64,000 bases of DNA from Streptomyces marincola (GCF_020410765.1 NZ_CP084541.1:5696001-5760000), one strand, 5' to 3'. Shown: positions 1 to 8,676, counted from the first letter of the stretch. The notes: generated by a model from the letters alone, not told the origin. Made by a program: numbers and translations.

Positions 1-130
1 AACCTGCGGAATGACACGTTCCGCTTATCCTGGTGTGGGCAGACTGAAAGGCGCAACGTTCCGTGCGCCCGCGGGGAAGGATGGTTTCTGCCGGGGCAGC
101 GGGACCCGGCCCGACGAAGGGCGCTATCCG

Positions 131-598
131 ATGATCACGACCGTTCTCATGATCGAGCAGCCCCTGGTGCCCACGGACGTCGAGCTGGTCACGACCCTGC
201 ACGGGGCGGAGCACCAGTCGTTCGTGGTCCTGATGCAGCCGCGCGGGGACCGGGACCGGCTGCTGCGCGCGCTGGACGACGTCGCCCTCGGTGAGTTGGG
301 GGACGCGGCGCGCGAGGGGGAGGAACCGGAGGGCGGTGACGCCGTCCAGCCGGCCAGGCGCGCGCTCGACCACTCGCTGCGCGCCCTGCGCGAGGCGGGC
401 GCGGACGCGGTCGGCCAGGTGGTCGAGGACCACCCGCTCGACCTGCTCTCCTCCGTGGTCGAGGAAACGGGTGCGGACGAGGTCGTCGTGCTGACGGCGC
501 CGCACTTCGTGGAAGAGCTGTTCCACCGCGACTGGGCGTCGCGGGCCAGGCACAAGGTCGGGGTGCCGGTGCTCAAGCTCTTCGCGCACGGCGAATGA
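131..598 (+). CDS. UspA-like small protein
   Basis: A 155-residue protein whose C-terminal half looks like a universal-stress-protein (UspA) nucleotide-binding fold: a helix ending in ALREAGADAVGQVVED, then LLSSVVEETGADEVVVLTAP and a closing strand VPVLKLFAHG. The N-terminal half is acidic and less recognisable. The ATG at 131 is chosen because the frame upstream has no protein-like character. It lies 89 bp upstream of murC on the same strand and may share its transcript. Streptomyces homologues are sometimes labelled indole-3-glycerol phosphate synthase, but at this length and without a TIM barrel that label is not supported. The true function is unknown. Confidence 0.75.
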   Translation: MITTVLMIEQPLVPTDVELVTTLHGAEHQSFVVLMQPRGDRDRLLRALDDVALGELGDAAREGEEPEGGDAVQPARRALDHSLRALREAGADAVGQVVEDHPLDLLSSVVEETGADEVVVLTAPHFVEELFHRDWASRARHKVGVPVLKLFAHGE

Positions 599-687
599 CC
601 CGGCCCGCGCCGCCCGGCCGGGCCCCGCGCGCGCGGCACCGGGTGCGACAATCGGGGAGCCCACGCCTCGACCAGGGAGACTGCACG

Positions 688-2097
688 ATGACACCGGCGA
701 TTCCGCCCGCGATGGACCGGCCCCACTTCATCGGCATCGGGGGAGCCGGCATGTCGGGGATCGCCAAGATCCTGGCCCGGCGCGGAGCCAGGGTCGCGGG
801 CAGCGACGCGAAGGACTCGGAGACGGCCGCCGCCCTGCGCGCCCTCGGGGTCGAGGTGCACGTCGGCCACGCCGCCGCGCACCTGGCCGAAGACGCCAGC
901 AGCGTCGTGGTGTCGAGCGCCATCCGCGCGGACAACCCCGAGCTGGCCGAGGCCACCAGGCGCGGCGTCCCCGCGGTGCACCGTTCCGAGGCGCTGGCGG
1001 CGCTGATGACGGGCCTGCGCACGATCGCGGTGGCGGGCACGCACGGCAAGACCACGACGACCTCCATGCTCGCCGTCGCCCTCACCCGGCTCGGTCTGTC
1101 CCCGAGCTACGCCATCGGCGGCGACCTGGACGTTCCCGGGTCGAACGCGGAGGCGGGCACCGGCGACCTGTTCGTGGCCGAGGCGGACGAGAGCGACCGC
1201 AGCTTCCACCGCTACCGCCCCGAGGTCGCGGTGATCCTCAACGTCGAACTCGACCACCACGCCAACTACGCCTCGATGGAGGAGATCTACGAGTCGTTCG
1301 AGGTCTTCGTCAGCCGCGTGCGCGCCGGGGGCACGCTGGTGATCAACGCGGACCAGGCGGGCGCGCGCGAGCTGACCGCGCGCCTCGCCGGCCGCCAGGG
1401 GCTGCGGATCGTGACCTACGGCGAGGCCCCTGAGGCCGCCTTCCGGGTGGTGCGTGTCGTCCCCGACCGCCTGACCAGCGAGGTCACCGTGGCCATCGGC
1501 GGTGAGGGCGTTCCGGCCCGGGAGCTGGCGTTCCGGGTCGCGGTGCCGGGCCGGCACTACGCGCACAACGCCGTCGCCGCGCTCGCGGCGGGCGTGGCCG
1601 CCGGCGTGCCGGCGGAGGAGCTGGCGCACGCGCTCGGCTCCTACACCGGCGTGCGCCGCCGGCTCCAGCTCATGGGGGAAGCCGCCGGGGTCCAGGTCGT
1701 CGACTCCTACGCCCACCACCCCACCGAGATGGCCGCCGACCTTGAGGCGATCCGCGAGGGGACGGAAGGCGGCCGGGTCCTCGTGGCCTTCCAGCCGCAC
1801 CTGTTCAGCCGCACCAAGGAGCTCGCCGAGGAGATGGGCCGGGCCCTCGCGCTCGCCGACGCCTGCCTGGTCCTCGGCATCTACCCGGCGCGCGAGGACC
1901 CGATCCCCGGGGTGACCAGCGAGCTGATCGTCGACGCCGCCCGCGCGCACGGCGCCGACGTCAGGTCGGTGGCGGACAAAAGCACCGTTCCCGACGCGGT
2001 CGCGGGAATCGCGGGGCCGGGCGACATCGTTCTCACCATGGGCGCGGGTGACGTCACGGAACTCGGGCCGCAGATCCTCGCCCGGCTCTCCGGGTGA
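688..2097 (+). CDS. murC: UDP-N-acetylmuramate--L-alanine ligase MurC
   Basis: A 469-residue cytoplasmic Mur ligase that adds L-alanine to UDP-MurNAc, the first amino acid of the peptidoglycan stem peptide, using ATP. The N-terminal UDP-binding loop reads GIGGAGMSG (about residues 15-23), the ATP-binding P-loop is GTHGKTTTT (about 117-125), and the DSYAHHPTE motif typical of Mur ligases lies near residue 340. The length is normal. The ATG at 688 follows an AGGGAGA ribosome site. It is not in a dcw cluster here; msrB starts 23 bp downstream on the same strand and is probably co-transcribed. Confidence 0.95.
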   Translation: MTPAIPPAMDRPHFIGIGGAGMSGIAKILARRGARVAGSDAKDSETAAALRALGVEVHVGHAAAHLAEDASSVVVSSAIRADNPELAEATRRGVPAVHRSEALAALMTGLRTIAVAGTHGKTTTTSMLAVALTRLGLSPSYAIGGDLDVPGSNAEAGTGDLFVAEADESDRSFHRYRPEVAVILNVELDHHANYASMEEIYESFEVFVSRVRAGGTLVINADQAGARELTARLAGRQGLRIVTYGEAPEAAFRVVRVVPDRLTSEVTVAIGGEGVPARELAFRVAVPGRHYAHNAVAALAAGVAAGVPAEELAHALGSYTGVRRRLQLMGEAAGVQVVDSYAHHPTEMAADLEAIREGTEGGRVLVAFQPHLFSRTKELAEEMGRALALADACLVLGIYPAREDPIPGVTSELIVDAARAHGADVRSVADKSTVPDAVAGIAGPGDIVLTMGAGDVTELGPQILARLSG

Positions 2098-2120
2098 CGG
2101 CGCACGAAAGGAACCAGGAC

Positions 2121-2537
2121 ATGGGCTACAAGGTCGAGAAGTCGGACGAGCAGTGGCGCGAGCAGCTCAGCGACGAGGAGTACCGCGTCCTGCGGCAGGC
2201 GGGCACGGAGCCCGCGTTCACCGGTGAGTACACGGACACCAAGACCGCGGGTGTGTACTCCTGCCGGGCCTGCGGTGCCGAGCTGTTCCGCTCCGACGAG
2301 AAGTTCGAGTCGCACTGCGGGTGGCCGTCGTTCTTCGACCCGGCGGACACCGACGCCGTCGAGACCCGGCCGGACCACTCGCTGCCGGGGCGCCCCAGGA
2401 CGGAGGTCCTGTGCGCCACCTGCGGTTCGCACCTCGGGCACGTGTTCGCGGGCGAGGGGTACGACACCCCGACGGACCTGCGGTACTGCATCAACTCCAT
2501 CGCCGTCCGCCTCACCCCGTCCGGCCAGGGCTCCTGA
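2121..2537 (+). CDS. msrB: Peptide-methionine (R)-S-oxide reductase MsrB
   Basis: A 138-residue MsrB that reduces the R-epimer of methionine sulfoxide in oxidised proteins. It has the two structural zinc pairs (CRAC and CATC) and the catalytic RYCINS motif near the C-terminus, where the cysteine attacks the sulfoxide. The GCGW segment containing the recycling cysteine is also present (HCGWPSF). The start follows AAAGGA at a normal distance. Length and motif order are those of the standalone family. It lies directly behind murC and ends in front of a convergent hairpin. Confidence 0.95.
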   Translation: MGYKVEKSDEQWREQLSDEEYRVLRQAGTEPAFTGEYTDTKTAGVYSCRACGAELFRSDEKFESHCGWPSFFDPADTDAVETRPDHSLPGRPRTEVLCATCGSHLGHVFAGEGYDTPTDLRYCINSIAVRLTPSGQGS

Positions 2538-2555
2538 CCCGGCCGGAGCTCCTGA

Positions 2556-2582
2556 CCCGGCCCGGCGCACGGCCGGGCCGGG
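2556..2582. terminator. Bidirectional hairpin between msrB and the SRPBCC gene
   Basis: A perfect 11-bp stem (2556-2566 with 2572-2582) with loop GCACG lies between two convergent genes. There is no T-tract, which is usual in such GC-rich genomes. Confidence 0.6.
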
Positions 2583-2603
2583 GGCGCCGCCGCGCGTGAG
2601 GGC

Positions 2604-3125
2604 TCAGCCCTCGCCGAACAGCCCGGTGTACTCGGCGTGCAGCGGCTCCCAGCCGTGCTCGCGCGCCTCGGCGCCGACGACGCGCGGCAGGTCGAGCCCG
2701 TCGAGCAGCCCGGTGAGGGCGGCCAGGCACAGGTGCCAGCCCGCCGCGTAACTCGCCGCCTGCGGCCGGTCGGCGAACGTGTGGACGAACCGCAGCAGCG
2801 TGCCGCGTCCGGTCGGGGTCAGCTCGAAGCGCAGCTCGTCCTCGTCCCAGTCGAGCACGAGCAGGCGCGGCGGCTCGACGACGCGGACCTCGCCGCGGGC
2901 CGGCGCCTCGCCGGGGCGTTCCGGCAGGTCGACGGGTCCCGGCGCGTCGAGGTCGCGGCTCGGGATGAACGGCGCCCACCGGGGCACCTGCCGCGCCTCG
3001 GTGAGCGCCGCCCACACGTCCGCGACGGGGTGGGCGAACTCGCGGTCGAGCGAGAGGGACCAGCGGCCGTCGGCCGCGCGGCCGAGCGCGCCCTGGGCGG
3101 GCTGCTGGGGGAGCGAATGCGTCAT
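2604..3125 (-). CDS. SRPBCC (AHSA1/START-like) domain protein
   Basis: A 173-residue single-domain protein of the AHSA1/START-like SRPBCC superfamily, which binds hydrophobic ligands in a helix-grip fold. Features include FAHPVADVWAALTEARQVPRW near the start (the first helix of the family) and TLLRFVHTF and AAGWHLCLAAL towards the end. Its ATG overlaps the stop of the upstream ArsR regulator by four bases (ATGA), so the two are translationally coupled; ArsR-SRPBCC pairs are common in actinomycetes and the regulator usually controls the pair. The ligand is unknown. Confidence 0.85.
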   Translation of the reverse strand: MTHSLPQQPAQGALGRAADGRWSLSLDREFAHPVADVWAALTEARQVPRWAPFIPSRDLDAPGPVDLPERPGEAPARGEVRVVEPPRLLVLDWDEDELRFELTPTGRGTLLRFVHTFADRPQAASYAAGWHLCLAALTGLLDGLDLPRVVGAEAREHGWEPLHAEYTGLFGEG

Positions 3126-3616
3126 GGTGCCTTCCTCGGGGTGCTCGGGGGCGCCTGGTGCCGCGGCGTTCCGCCGTCCGGCGCGGTCGGCGGCGGGTCG
3201 GGTCCTGGGGGCGCGTCGGTGCCGGTGCCGGGAGTCGCGTCGGTGTCCGTGTCCGTGCCGGCGGTCGTGCCGGTGGCACGCGGACGGTCGCCAGGACCGC
3301 CGGACGACCGGCGCGCGCGGTGCCCGGCGAGGCGCCGGTCCAGCGCGTCGAAGCCGCGGGTCCAGCGTTCGCGATAGGGCCGCAGCCACTCCTCGACCTC
3401 GTGCAGCGGGGCGTCGGTCAGCCGGTAGACGCGGCGCGGCCCCTCGGCCGTCACCTCCACGAGACCCGCGTCGCGCAGCACACGCAGGTGCTTGGAGGCG
3501 TTCGGCTGGCTCAGACCGAGCGAGGCGACGATGGTGCCCACGTCCCGCGGCTCCTGCCGCAGCAGGTCGAGGATGCGTCGGCGGGTGCCGTCCGCGAGTA
3601 CCGCGAAGCCGTCCAT
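3122..3616 (-). CDS. ArsR/SmtB-family transcriptional regulator
   Basis: A 164-residue winged-helix repressor. The DNA-binding part occupies the first 90 residues (VLADGTRRRILDLLRQEP, then recognition helix LSQPNASKHLRVLRDAGLV and wing RRVYRL). No metal-binding ELCVC-type cysteine motif is present, so it is not an obvious metal sensor. The C-terminal 55 residues are a low-complexity Thr/Asp/Pro/Gly tail of uncertain reality. The ATG at 3616 places the usual start just before MDGFAVLADGTRR. It is coupled to the SRPBCC gene by ATGA overlap. Confidence 0.88.
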   Translation of the reverse strand: MDGFAVLADGTRRRILDLLRQEPRDVGTIVASLGLSQPNASKHLRVLRDAGLVEVTAEGPRRVYRLTDAPLHEVEEWLRPYRERWTRGFDALDRRLAGHRARRSSGGPGDRPRATGTTAGTDTDTDATPGTGTDAPPGPDPPPTAPDGGTPRHQAPPSTPRKAP

Positions 3617-3637
3617 GCCCCGAGTATCACCGCACAA

Positions 3638-3661
3638 GCATATGACCGCAAGCGCATATGC
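3638..3661. promoter_or_regulatory. Candidate ArsR operator
   Basis: An inverted repeat GCATATG (3638-3644) and CATATGC (3655-3661) with a 10-base spacer sits 22 bp upstream of the ArsR start. It is AT-rich against its surroundings and placed where an autoregulatory ArsR operator or promoter would be. The assignment to this repressor is inference. Confidence 0.5.
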
Positions 3662-3730
3662 GCGCGGCGTTCTCACGACACCGGCCCGGCGCGCCGCTGG
3701 CCGCGCCGGGCCCGTCCCCCCGGCCGCCGG

Positions 3731-5554
3731 TCAGCCCGAGCCGGGGACCCCGTCCCCGGGCTCGCGCGCCCAGTCGCCGCGCACCAGGACCGCGGCCGAC
3801 TCGGGCGGCAGCCCGAGCCGGCCGCCAGGACCCGGCGGCGCGCACCGGTGCGTCGCGGCCAGCAACTCGAAGGCCCCGGGCCCGAGTCCCGCCGTCACGG
3901 CCGCCTCGGCGGAGAAGTTGAGCGCGACCGCCAACGGGCCGCTGTGCACCACGAGCCAGCCGGCCGCCTCGTCGAACGCCGCCCGCACCTCGGCCAGGCG
4001 CAGCCCGGGCGGCAGGTGCTCGCGGCGGATCGCGATCAGCCGCCGGTGCCACTCCAGCCGCTCCGCCTCCTCGGGCCGTTCCGGCCGGGCGCCGTACCAC
4101 GCCCGCTCCGGGTCCTCCGGCCACCGCAGGCACGAGCGGTCCCGCGTCGCCGGGTCCTGCGGGTCGGGGATGTCGTCGGCCGCCCAGCCGTGCGCGGCGA
4201 ACTCCCTGCGCCGGCCCGACCGCACCGCCTCGGCGAGCGCCGGGTCCTGGTGGTCGGTGAAGTACTGCCACGGCTCCTCGGCCCCCCACTCCTCGCCCAT
4301 GAACAGCATCGGCGTGAACGGGCCGCACAGCACGAGCGCGGCGGCCAGCGCCGTTCTCTCCCGGCCGGCCAGCGTGGTCAGCCGGTCGCCGAGCGCCCGG
4401 TTCCCGATCTGGTCGTGCGTCTGCGCGTAGCCCACCAGGCGGTGCGCCGGCGTCGTTCCCGGGTCGAGCGGGCGGCCGTGCCGGCGGCCCCGGAACGCCG
4501 AGTACCCGCCGTCGTGGAAGAAGCCCCGCGTGACCGTGGCCGCCAGCGCCGCCAGCGGGGCCCGCGCGAAGTCCGCGTAGTAGCCCTGCGCCTCGCCGGT
4601 GAGCGCGGCGTGCAGCGCGTGGTGGAAGTCGTCGTTCCACTGGCCGTGCAGGCCGAGGCCGTTGGCCGCGCGCGGGGCCGTGGTGCGCGGATCGTTCCGG
4701 TCGGACTCGGCGATCAGGAACAGCGGCCGGCCCGTGTCCTCGGCCAGCGAGTCCACCGCGCGCGACAACTCGGCCAGCATGTGCTCGGCCCGGTCGTCGG
4801 CCAGCTCGTGCACGGCGTCCAGGCGCAGCCCGTCGAGGCGGTAGTCCCGCAGGAAGGCCAGGGCGCTGCCGATGAAGTACGCCCTGACCTCGTCGGAACC
4901 CGGCGCGTCCAGATTGACCGCCGCGCCCCACGGCGTGTGGTGCCGGTCGGTGAAGTAGGGGCCGAACTCGGGCAGCCGGTTCCCCGAAGGGCCCAGGTGG
5001 TTGTGCACCACGTCGAGGACCACGCCGAGGCCGTGCTCGTGCGCGGCGTCGACGAAGCGCGCCAGCCCCTCGGGCCCGCCGTACGGCTCGTGCACCGCCC
5101 ACGGCGCGACGCCGTCGTAGCCCCAGCCGTGCCGTCCGGGGAACGGCGACACCGGCATCAGCTCCACGTGAGTGACGCCGAGCGCGGCCAGGTGGCCGAG
5201 CCGCCCGGCCGCCGCGTCGAACGTGCCCTCGTGCGTGAACGTGCCCACGTGCAGCTCGTACAGCACCGCGCCGTCGAGGCCGCGCCCTGGCCACGGCCGG
5301 CGCCACCCGAACCGCTCGGGATCGGTCACCGCCCCCGGCCGCTCGGGCCCGTCCGGCAGGCGCCGGGCGCGCGGGTCGGGCAGCACCTCGCCGTCGTCGA
5401 GCGCGTAGCCGTACCGGTCGCCGGGCTCGGCCGGCGCCTCGGCACGCCACCAGCCCCGGCGGTCCTCACCGGGGTCCCTGGCCATCTCGACCGGCCGTCC
5501 CGACAGCTGGAGCGTGACGCGTTGCGCCCGTGGCGCCCATACCTCGAAAAGCAT
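3731..5554 (-). CDS. treZ: Malto-oligosyltrehalose trehalohydrolase TreZ
   Basis: A GH13 enzyme of about 607 residues that releases trehalose from the end of maltooligosyl-trehalose, the second step of the TreY/TreZ route from glycogen. It begins with the N-terminal beta-sandwich (LFEVWAPRAQRVTLQL), followed by the barrel: VLYELHVGTFT, DVVHNHLGP, DGLRLDAVHEL with the nucleophile Asp, LIAESDRND with the acid Glu, and QTHDQIGNR. The ATG at 5554 is preferred; an ATG at 5563 would add three residues. Its partner treY lies 6 kb away on the same strand, not in the same transcript. Confidence 0.95.
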   Translation of the reverse strand: MLFEVWAPRAQRVTLQLSGRPVEMARDPGEDRRGWWRAEAPAEPGDRYGYALDDGEVLPDPRARRLPDGPERPGAVTDPERFGWRRPWPGRGLDGAVLYELHVGTFTHEGTFDAAAGRLGHLAALGVTHVELMPVSPFPGRHGWGYDGVAPWAVHEPYGGPEGLARFVDAAHEHGLGVVLDVVHNHLGPSGNRLPEFGPYFTDRHHTPWGAAVNLDAPGSDEVRAYFIGSALAFLRDYRLDGLRLDAVHELADDRAEHMLAELSRAVDSLAEDTGRPLFLIAESDRNDPRTTAPRAANGLGLHGQWNDDFHHALHAALTGEAQGYYADFARAPLAALAATVTRGFFHDGGYSAFRGRRHGRPLDPGTTPAHRLVGYAQTHDQIGNRALGDRLTTLAGRERTALAAALVLCGPFTPMLFMGEEWGAEEPWQYFTDHQDPALAEAVRSGRRREFAAHGWAADDIPDPQDPATRDRSCLRWPEDPERAWYGARPERPEEAERLEWHRRLIAIRREHLPPGLRLAEVRAAFDEAAGWLVVHSGPLAVALNFSAEAAVTAGLGPGAFELLAATHRCAPPGPGGRLGLPPESAAVLVRGDWAREPGDGVPGSG

Positions 5555-5570
5555 GGGCACCATGCTCCGT

Positions 5571-5605
5571 GCCGGGGCGGCGGAATCCCAGACCGCCGCC
5601 CCGGC
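5571..5605 (-). terminator. Terminator hairpin after the GNAT gene
   Basis: A perfect 13-bp stem (5571-5583 with 5593-5605) with a 9-base loop follows the stop of the GNAT gene by 7 bp and precedes treZ by 17 bp. It should separate the two transcripts. Confidence 0.7.
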
Positions 5606-5611
5606 GTGTGC

Positions 5612-6544
5612 TCACGGCGCGGACATGCACACCCGGATCTGCGTCACCGGATAGCCCGCCCGGGCGAACGCCGCGGCCATCGGCGCGTTCCCCAGGTCCG
5701 TGGCGGCGGCGATCTCCCCGGCCCCCTCGGCCGCGAGGAGGTGCGTGCACTCCACCAGCAGGTCGTGGCCGTAGCCGTGGCCCCTGGCCTCGGGCACCAC
5801 GCCGATGAAGCCGATCACCGGCGTCGTCTGGTTGCGGGCCGGGACGGCGATGCCGGCGAGTTCGCCGTCCGGCGTCCACGCCAGGCGCCACCACGCGCGC
5901 GGCGACGGGCACCAGCGGAAGAAGTCGAGTTCCTCGCGGGCCGCGAGGTCCGCCCCGCCGCGTTCGATCGCGCGCAGCGCGTGCGCGTCGAGCGTCCTGC
6001 TGTGCACCCGGCGCAGCACGTCGAGGATCACCTCGTCGTCCGGCTCGGGCCGGAACACAAGACGCTCCGGGCGTTCCGGCAGCCCGCACGCGGGCGTCCA
6101 CAGGTAGCGGAACCGTTCCACCAGGGGCCGGTAGCCGGCCGCACCGGCCGCCGCGATCCTGGCGTCGGCCGCCGCGCGCACCGCCGGGGCCTCCCGCCAG
6201 GCGGGCGGCAGGATCAGTTCGAAGTCGGCGCGCAGCGGCACCCGGCGCAGCAGTTCCGTGCCCGCGGCCGGGTCCGTGAAGTCGAACCAGTCGAGGGCCA
6301 GCGGCGCGGTGTCCTCGGGCCCGCCCCAGAACGCGGCCCGCGCCACGACCTCGGGCCCGCGCGAAGCGACCCACGTCCACTCGGGCCGGTACGGGCCGCC
6401 GGCCGCCACCGTCGCGAACGTGCCGTGCGGCGGCCCGAGCAGCGGCCGGCCCACGAGGCCGGGGTCGGGCAGGGAGGTGAAGAGTGCAGACGCCTCGTCG
6501 GCGGTGAGGCCGGCGAGCGAGCGAATGACCAGCGAAGCGGTCAT
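5612..6544 (-). CDS. GNAT-family N-acetyltransferase
   Basis: A 310-residue protein whose C-terminal half is a GNAT acetyltransferase: VIGFIGVVPEARGHGYGHDLL carries the acetyl-CoA pyrophosphate-binding R/Q-x-x-G-x-G/A turn, and DLGNAPMAAAFARAGY is the typical motif B end. The N-terminal half (about 150 residues) is acidic and Pro/Ala-rich and may be a degenerate second GNAT fold. The substrate cannot be predicted. The start follows GGAAGGA. A strong hairpin lies immediately upstream of this ribosome site. Confidence 0.85.
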   Translation of the reverse strand: MTASLVIRSLAGLTADEASALFTSLPDPGLVGRPLLGPPHGTFATVAAGGPYRPEWTWVASRGPEVVARAAFWGGPEDTAPLALDWFDFTDPAAGTELLRRVPLRADFELILPPAWREAPAVRAAADARIAAAGAAGYRPLVERFRYLWTPACGLPERPERLVFRPEPDDEVILDVLRRVHSRTLDAHALRAIERGGADLAAREELDFFRWCPSPRAWWRLAWTPDGELAGIAVPARNQTTPVIGFIGVVPEARGHGYGHDLLVECTHLLAAEGAGEIAAATDLGNAPMAAAFARAGYPVTQIRVCMSAP

Positions 6545-6554
6545 GACAGTCCTT

Positions 6555-6577
6555 CCGGAGGCGTGCGACGCCTCCGG
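6555..6577 (-). other. Hairpin abutting the GNAT ribosome-binding site
   Basis: CCGGAGGCG (6555-6563) and CGCCTCCGG (6569-6577) form a perfect 9-bp stem with a 5-base loop in the 5' leader of the GNAT mRNA, ending 11 bases before the start codon. The Shine-Dalgarno bases follow its base directly. Confidence 0.5.
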
Positions 6578-6788
6578 TCAGCCCGGGAAACGCCCGGCGG
6601 AGGGGCGGCGGAAGCGCGCACTGGTGACAACACGTGTCCTGACGGAAACCATGGCGACGCCTCCTTCCCTGCTCATGGGCGTGGCCCCCACCCTAGATCA
6701 CCGTCCGGCGCCCGTACAGGGACTTGTGCCTGGACGTAGAGGAACTGACTTCTGGACAGCGGGCGGCGGACTCGCGGACAATTCCGCC

Positions 6789-7379
6789 ATGATCCCGGTC
6801 GATCACAGTTCCTGTCCTTCGCGCATATCGGATCAGGACCGGGAGCACGCGCTCGACGTGCTCCGCGAGGGAGTCGTCGAGGGGCGGGTCTCCCAGGACA
6901 CGTTCTCGCGGCGCGTCGAACTCGTGCTGGCCGCGCGGCTGCCGGCCGACCTCACCGCGGTGCTCCGCGACCTGCCCGACCGGCCGGTGACGGCCCCCGC
7001 CCCCGCCCCCGTGCGCGGCGGCCGGCTCACCGCCTCGGTGACCCGGCTCGTCACGTTCCCCGGCCGGCTCAAACTCGCGTGGCAGGCCGGCCGGCTGCCC
7101 GAACTGGTGCTGCCCGCGTCCGGGCGCGCCCCGCTGGGCATCGGCCGGATGCCGGGCTCAGGACTGCGGCTGAACGACGGCAGCGTCTCCCGCCGCCACG
7201 CCGTGCTCGCCTGCTCGGGGCGGCAGTGGGTGCTGACCGACCTCGGCTCCGCCAACGGCACCTGGGTCAACGGGCGGCGCGTCGCGGGCAGCGCGCCGGT
7301 CGGGCCGGGGGACCTGGTCAGGTTCGGTGCCGTCGCGTTCCGGCTGGCGGCCCACGGCGGCGACCGGCGAGGCGTCTGA
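6789..7379 (+). CDS. DUF1707 and FHA domain protein
   Basis: A 196-residue protein with two domains. Residues about 12-60 (RISDQDREHALDVLREGV...DLTAVLRDLP) are the DUF1707 (SHOCT-like) helical unit common in actinomycete membrane-associated proteins. Residues about 110-190 are a forkhead-associated domain with GIGR, the SRRHA phosphothreonine-binding turn and DLGSANGTWVNG. FHA domains bind phosphothreonine peptides, so it is probably read by Ser/Thr kinases; no kinase is in the window. It diverges from the GNAT gene across 244 bp and ends at a hairpin shared with the convergent monooxygenase gene. Confidence 0.88.
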   Translation: MIPVDHSSCPSRISDQDREHALDVLREGVVEGRVSQDTFSRRVELVLAARLPADLTAVLRDLPDRPVTAPAPAPVRGGRLTASVTRLVTFPGRLKLAWQAGRLPELVLPASGRAPLGIGRMPGSGLRLNDGSVSRRHAVLACSGRQWVLTDLGSANGTWVNGRRVAGSAPVGPGDLVRFGAVAFRLAAHGGDRRGV

Positions 7380-7459
7380 ACGGCCGGTCCCGGCGCGCCG
7401 GTCGCGGCGGCGACGCGCTCGCGTGCCCGCGCCGGGCGGCGCGGGCGCGTGGGGGTGAG

Positions 7460-7506
7460 CCGGTCTGCCGCCCGAGCGGGGGCTGGGAGGTGGGGCGGCA
7501 GACCGG
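7460..7506. terminator. Bidirectional hairpin between FHA and AA10 genes
   Basis: A perfect 14-bp inverted repeat (7460-7473 with 7493-7506) with a 19-base loop lies between two convergent genes. Confidence 0.6.
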
Positions 7507-7533
7507 AGTCAGCGGTGTGCGGCGGCCGGCGGA

Positions 7534-8454
7534 TCAGCCGGGCAGCAGACCGCCGGCGGCCCGCACCACGGCGGCGACGACGGGCGAGAGCTCGCCGTCG
7601 GAGCCGTGCCCGGCGTGGGCGCCGTGCTCGTGCTGGGTGCCGAGCGCGCCGCTCACCTGCGGTGCGTTCCGCTCCTCGAACGCCGCGGCGGCCTCCTCCG
7701 ACCGCTCGGCCTCGGCGTCCGTGACGCCCGGGACGGTGACCTCGCCGTTGCCGCCGTTGAAGTCGACATCGGCGCAGCTGTAGAACGTCTCCTCGCTGTC
7801 GGAGCGCTCCCAGACGGTGTAGATGATGTGGCGGCCGGACTTGTCCAAGGGCAGCTGGGACTCCCAGTAGTACTCGGACTCGGCGTTGCCGACCGAGCCG
7901 CGGTAGGGCGGGTCGGTCTCGGAGTGGAAGGGCTCGTCCTCGATGTCGTCCCAGGTCAGCGGCTGGGTCGGGTCCCAGCCGTCCTCCGTGACGTACTGGT
8001 GGAAGGTCCCGGGGTGGTGGGCCCACGGGTTGTAGGTGAACTCGTAGGTGTCACCGGCCGTCACGCTCGTGTAGGGCCAGTCGGCGTGCGGCAGGTCGAA
8101 GCCGGAGAAGTCGTTCACGGTGGCCGCGCCGCTGCACAGCTGGCCGTCGGGGATGAAGCCCTCGGTCCTGCCGCCGCCGTTGGACTGGAGGACGGAGAAC
8201 CAGTTGTAGAAGGCGTTCGCGCCGCCCTTGTCGAGCGCGGCCTGGCAGGCGGGGTTCGTCGGGTTGACCGCGCCGGTGCTGTCGAGGCTGTACTTCCAGC
8301 ACAGGTAGGTGCGGCTGCCGGGGTCCATCGGCGCGCCGTGCGCCGCCGCGCTGCCGCCGGTGAACATCACCGTGGCCATCGCGGGCAGGCTCGCCAGTGC
8401 GGTCAGCAGCCCGGCCCTGCGCAGGCGCCTGTTGGTCTTCACTCGGTCACTCAT
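7534..8454 (-). CDS. Secreted AA10 lytic polysaccharide monooxygenase, catalytic domain only
   Basis: A 306-residue secreted copper monooxygenase. Residues 1-38 are a signal peptide (TNRRLRR then a hydrophobic core, cleavage at AAA-H), leaving His39 as the N-terminal histidine of the copper brace in HGAPMDPGSRTYLCWKY. The second copper histidine is in NPWAHHPGTFH, and the domain closes with FYSCADVDF. The catalytic domain is nearly identical to the neighbour at 8677-9768, but there is no CBM. The tail instead has HEHGAHAGHG followed by a short hydrophobic helix. Substrate is probably cellulose, by similarity to CelS2-type proteins. A CebR-type operator lies upstream. Confidence 0.93.
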   Translation of the reverse strand: MSDRVKTNRRLRRAGLLTALASLPAMATVMFTGGSAAAHGAPMDPGSRTYLCWKYSLDSTGAVNPTNPACQAALDKGGANAFYNWFSVLQSNGGGRTEGFIPDGQLCSGAATVNDFSGFDLPHADWPYTSVTAGDTYEFTYNPWAHHPGTFHQYVTEDGWDPTQPLTWDDIEDEPFHSETDPPYRGSVGNAESEYYWESQLPLDKSGRHIIYTVWERSDSEETFYSCADVDFNGGNGEVTVPGVTDAEAERSEEAAAAFEERNAPQVSGALGTQHEHGAHAGHGSDGELSPVVAAVVRAAGGLLPG

Positions 8455-8509
8455 CGCGTTGCGTCCCTTTCGCCGTGATGAGGTGGGGGTAACCAGAGGG
8501 GTGCCAAGG

Positions 8510-8559
8510 TGGGAGCGCTCCCAATCCGGACCGTAGCGCCGGGCGTGCGCGCCTGTAAA
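8510..8559 (-). promoter_or_regulatory. Promoter with CebR-type operator for the first AA10 gene
   Basis: The perfect palindrome TGGGAGCGCTCCCA (8510-8523) matches the known CebR operator of streptomycetes. Read on the minus strand it is preceded by TTTACA (8554-8559), an 18-base spacer and TACGGT (8530-8535), a plausible -35/-10 pair. The operator would thus cover the transcription start, as expected for a cellobiose-relieved repressor. Confidence 0.85.
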
Positions 8560-8628
8560 GGGTCGTGCGCCATCGTTCGCGCCGGCGCCCGCTCGGCCGG
8601 CGGGCGTCCGGAACGGCCTCGCGCGCCG

Positions 8629-8659
8629 GGCTCCGGCCGGCCGGGTGCCGGCCGGAGCC
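8629..8659 (-). terminator. Terminator hairpin of the second AA10 gene
   Basis: A perfect 12-bp stem (8629-8640 with 8648-8659) with a 7-base loop starts 18 bp after the stop codon of the upstream AA10-CBM2 gene. Confidence 0.7.
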
Positions 8660-8676
8660 TCGGGCCGCGGCTGTCG

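Noticed and set aside
3158..6739. A plus-strand frame of almost 1200 codons opposite treZ and the GNAT gene
   Set aside because: It is low-complexity, lacks any motif, and lies opposite two well-supported genes. GC-rich third positions keep antisense frames open.
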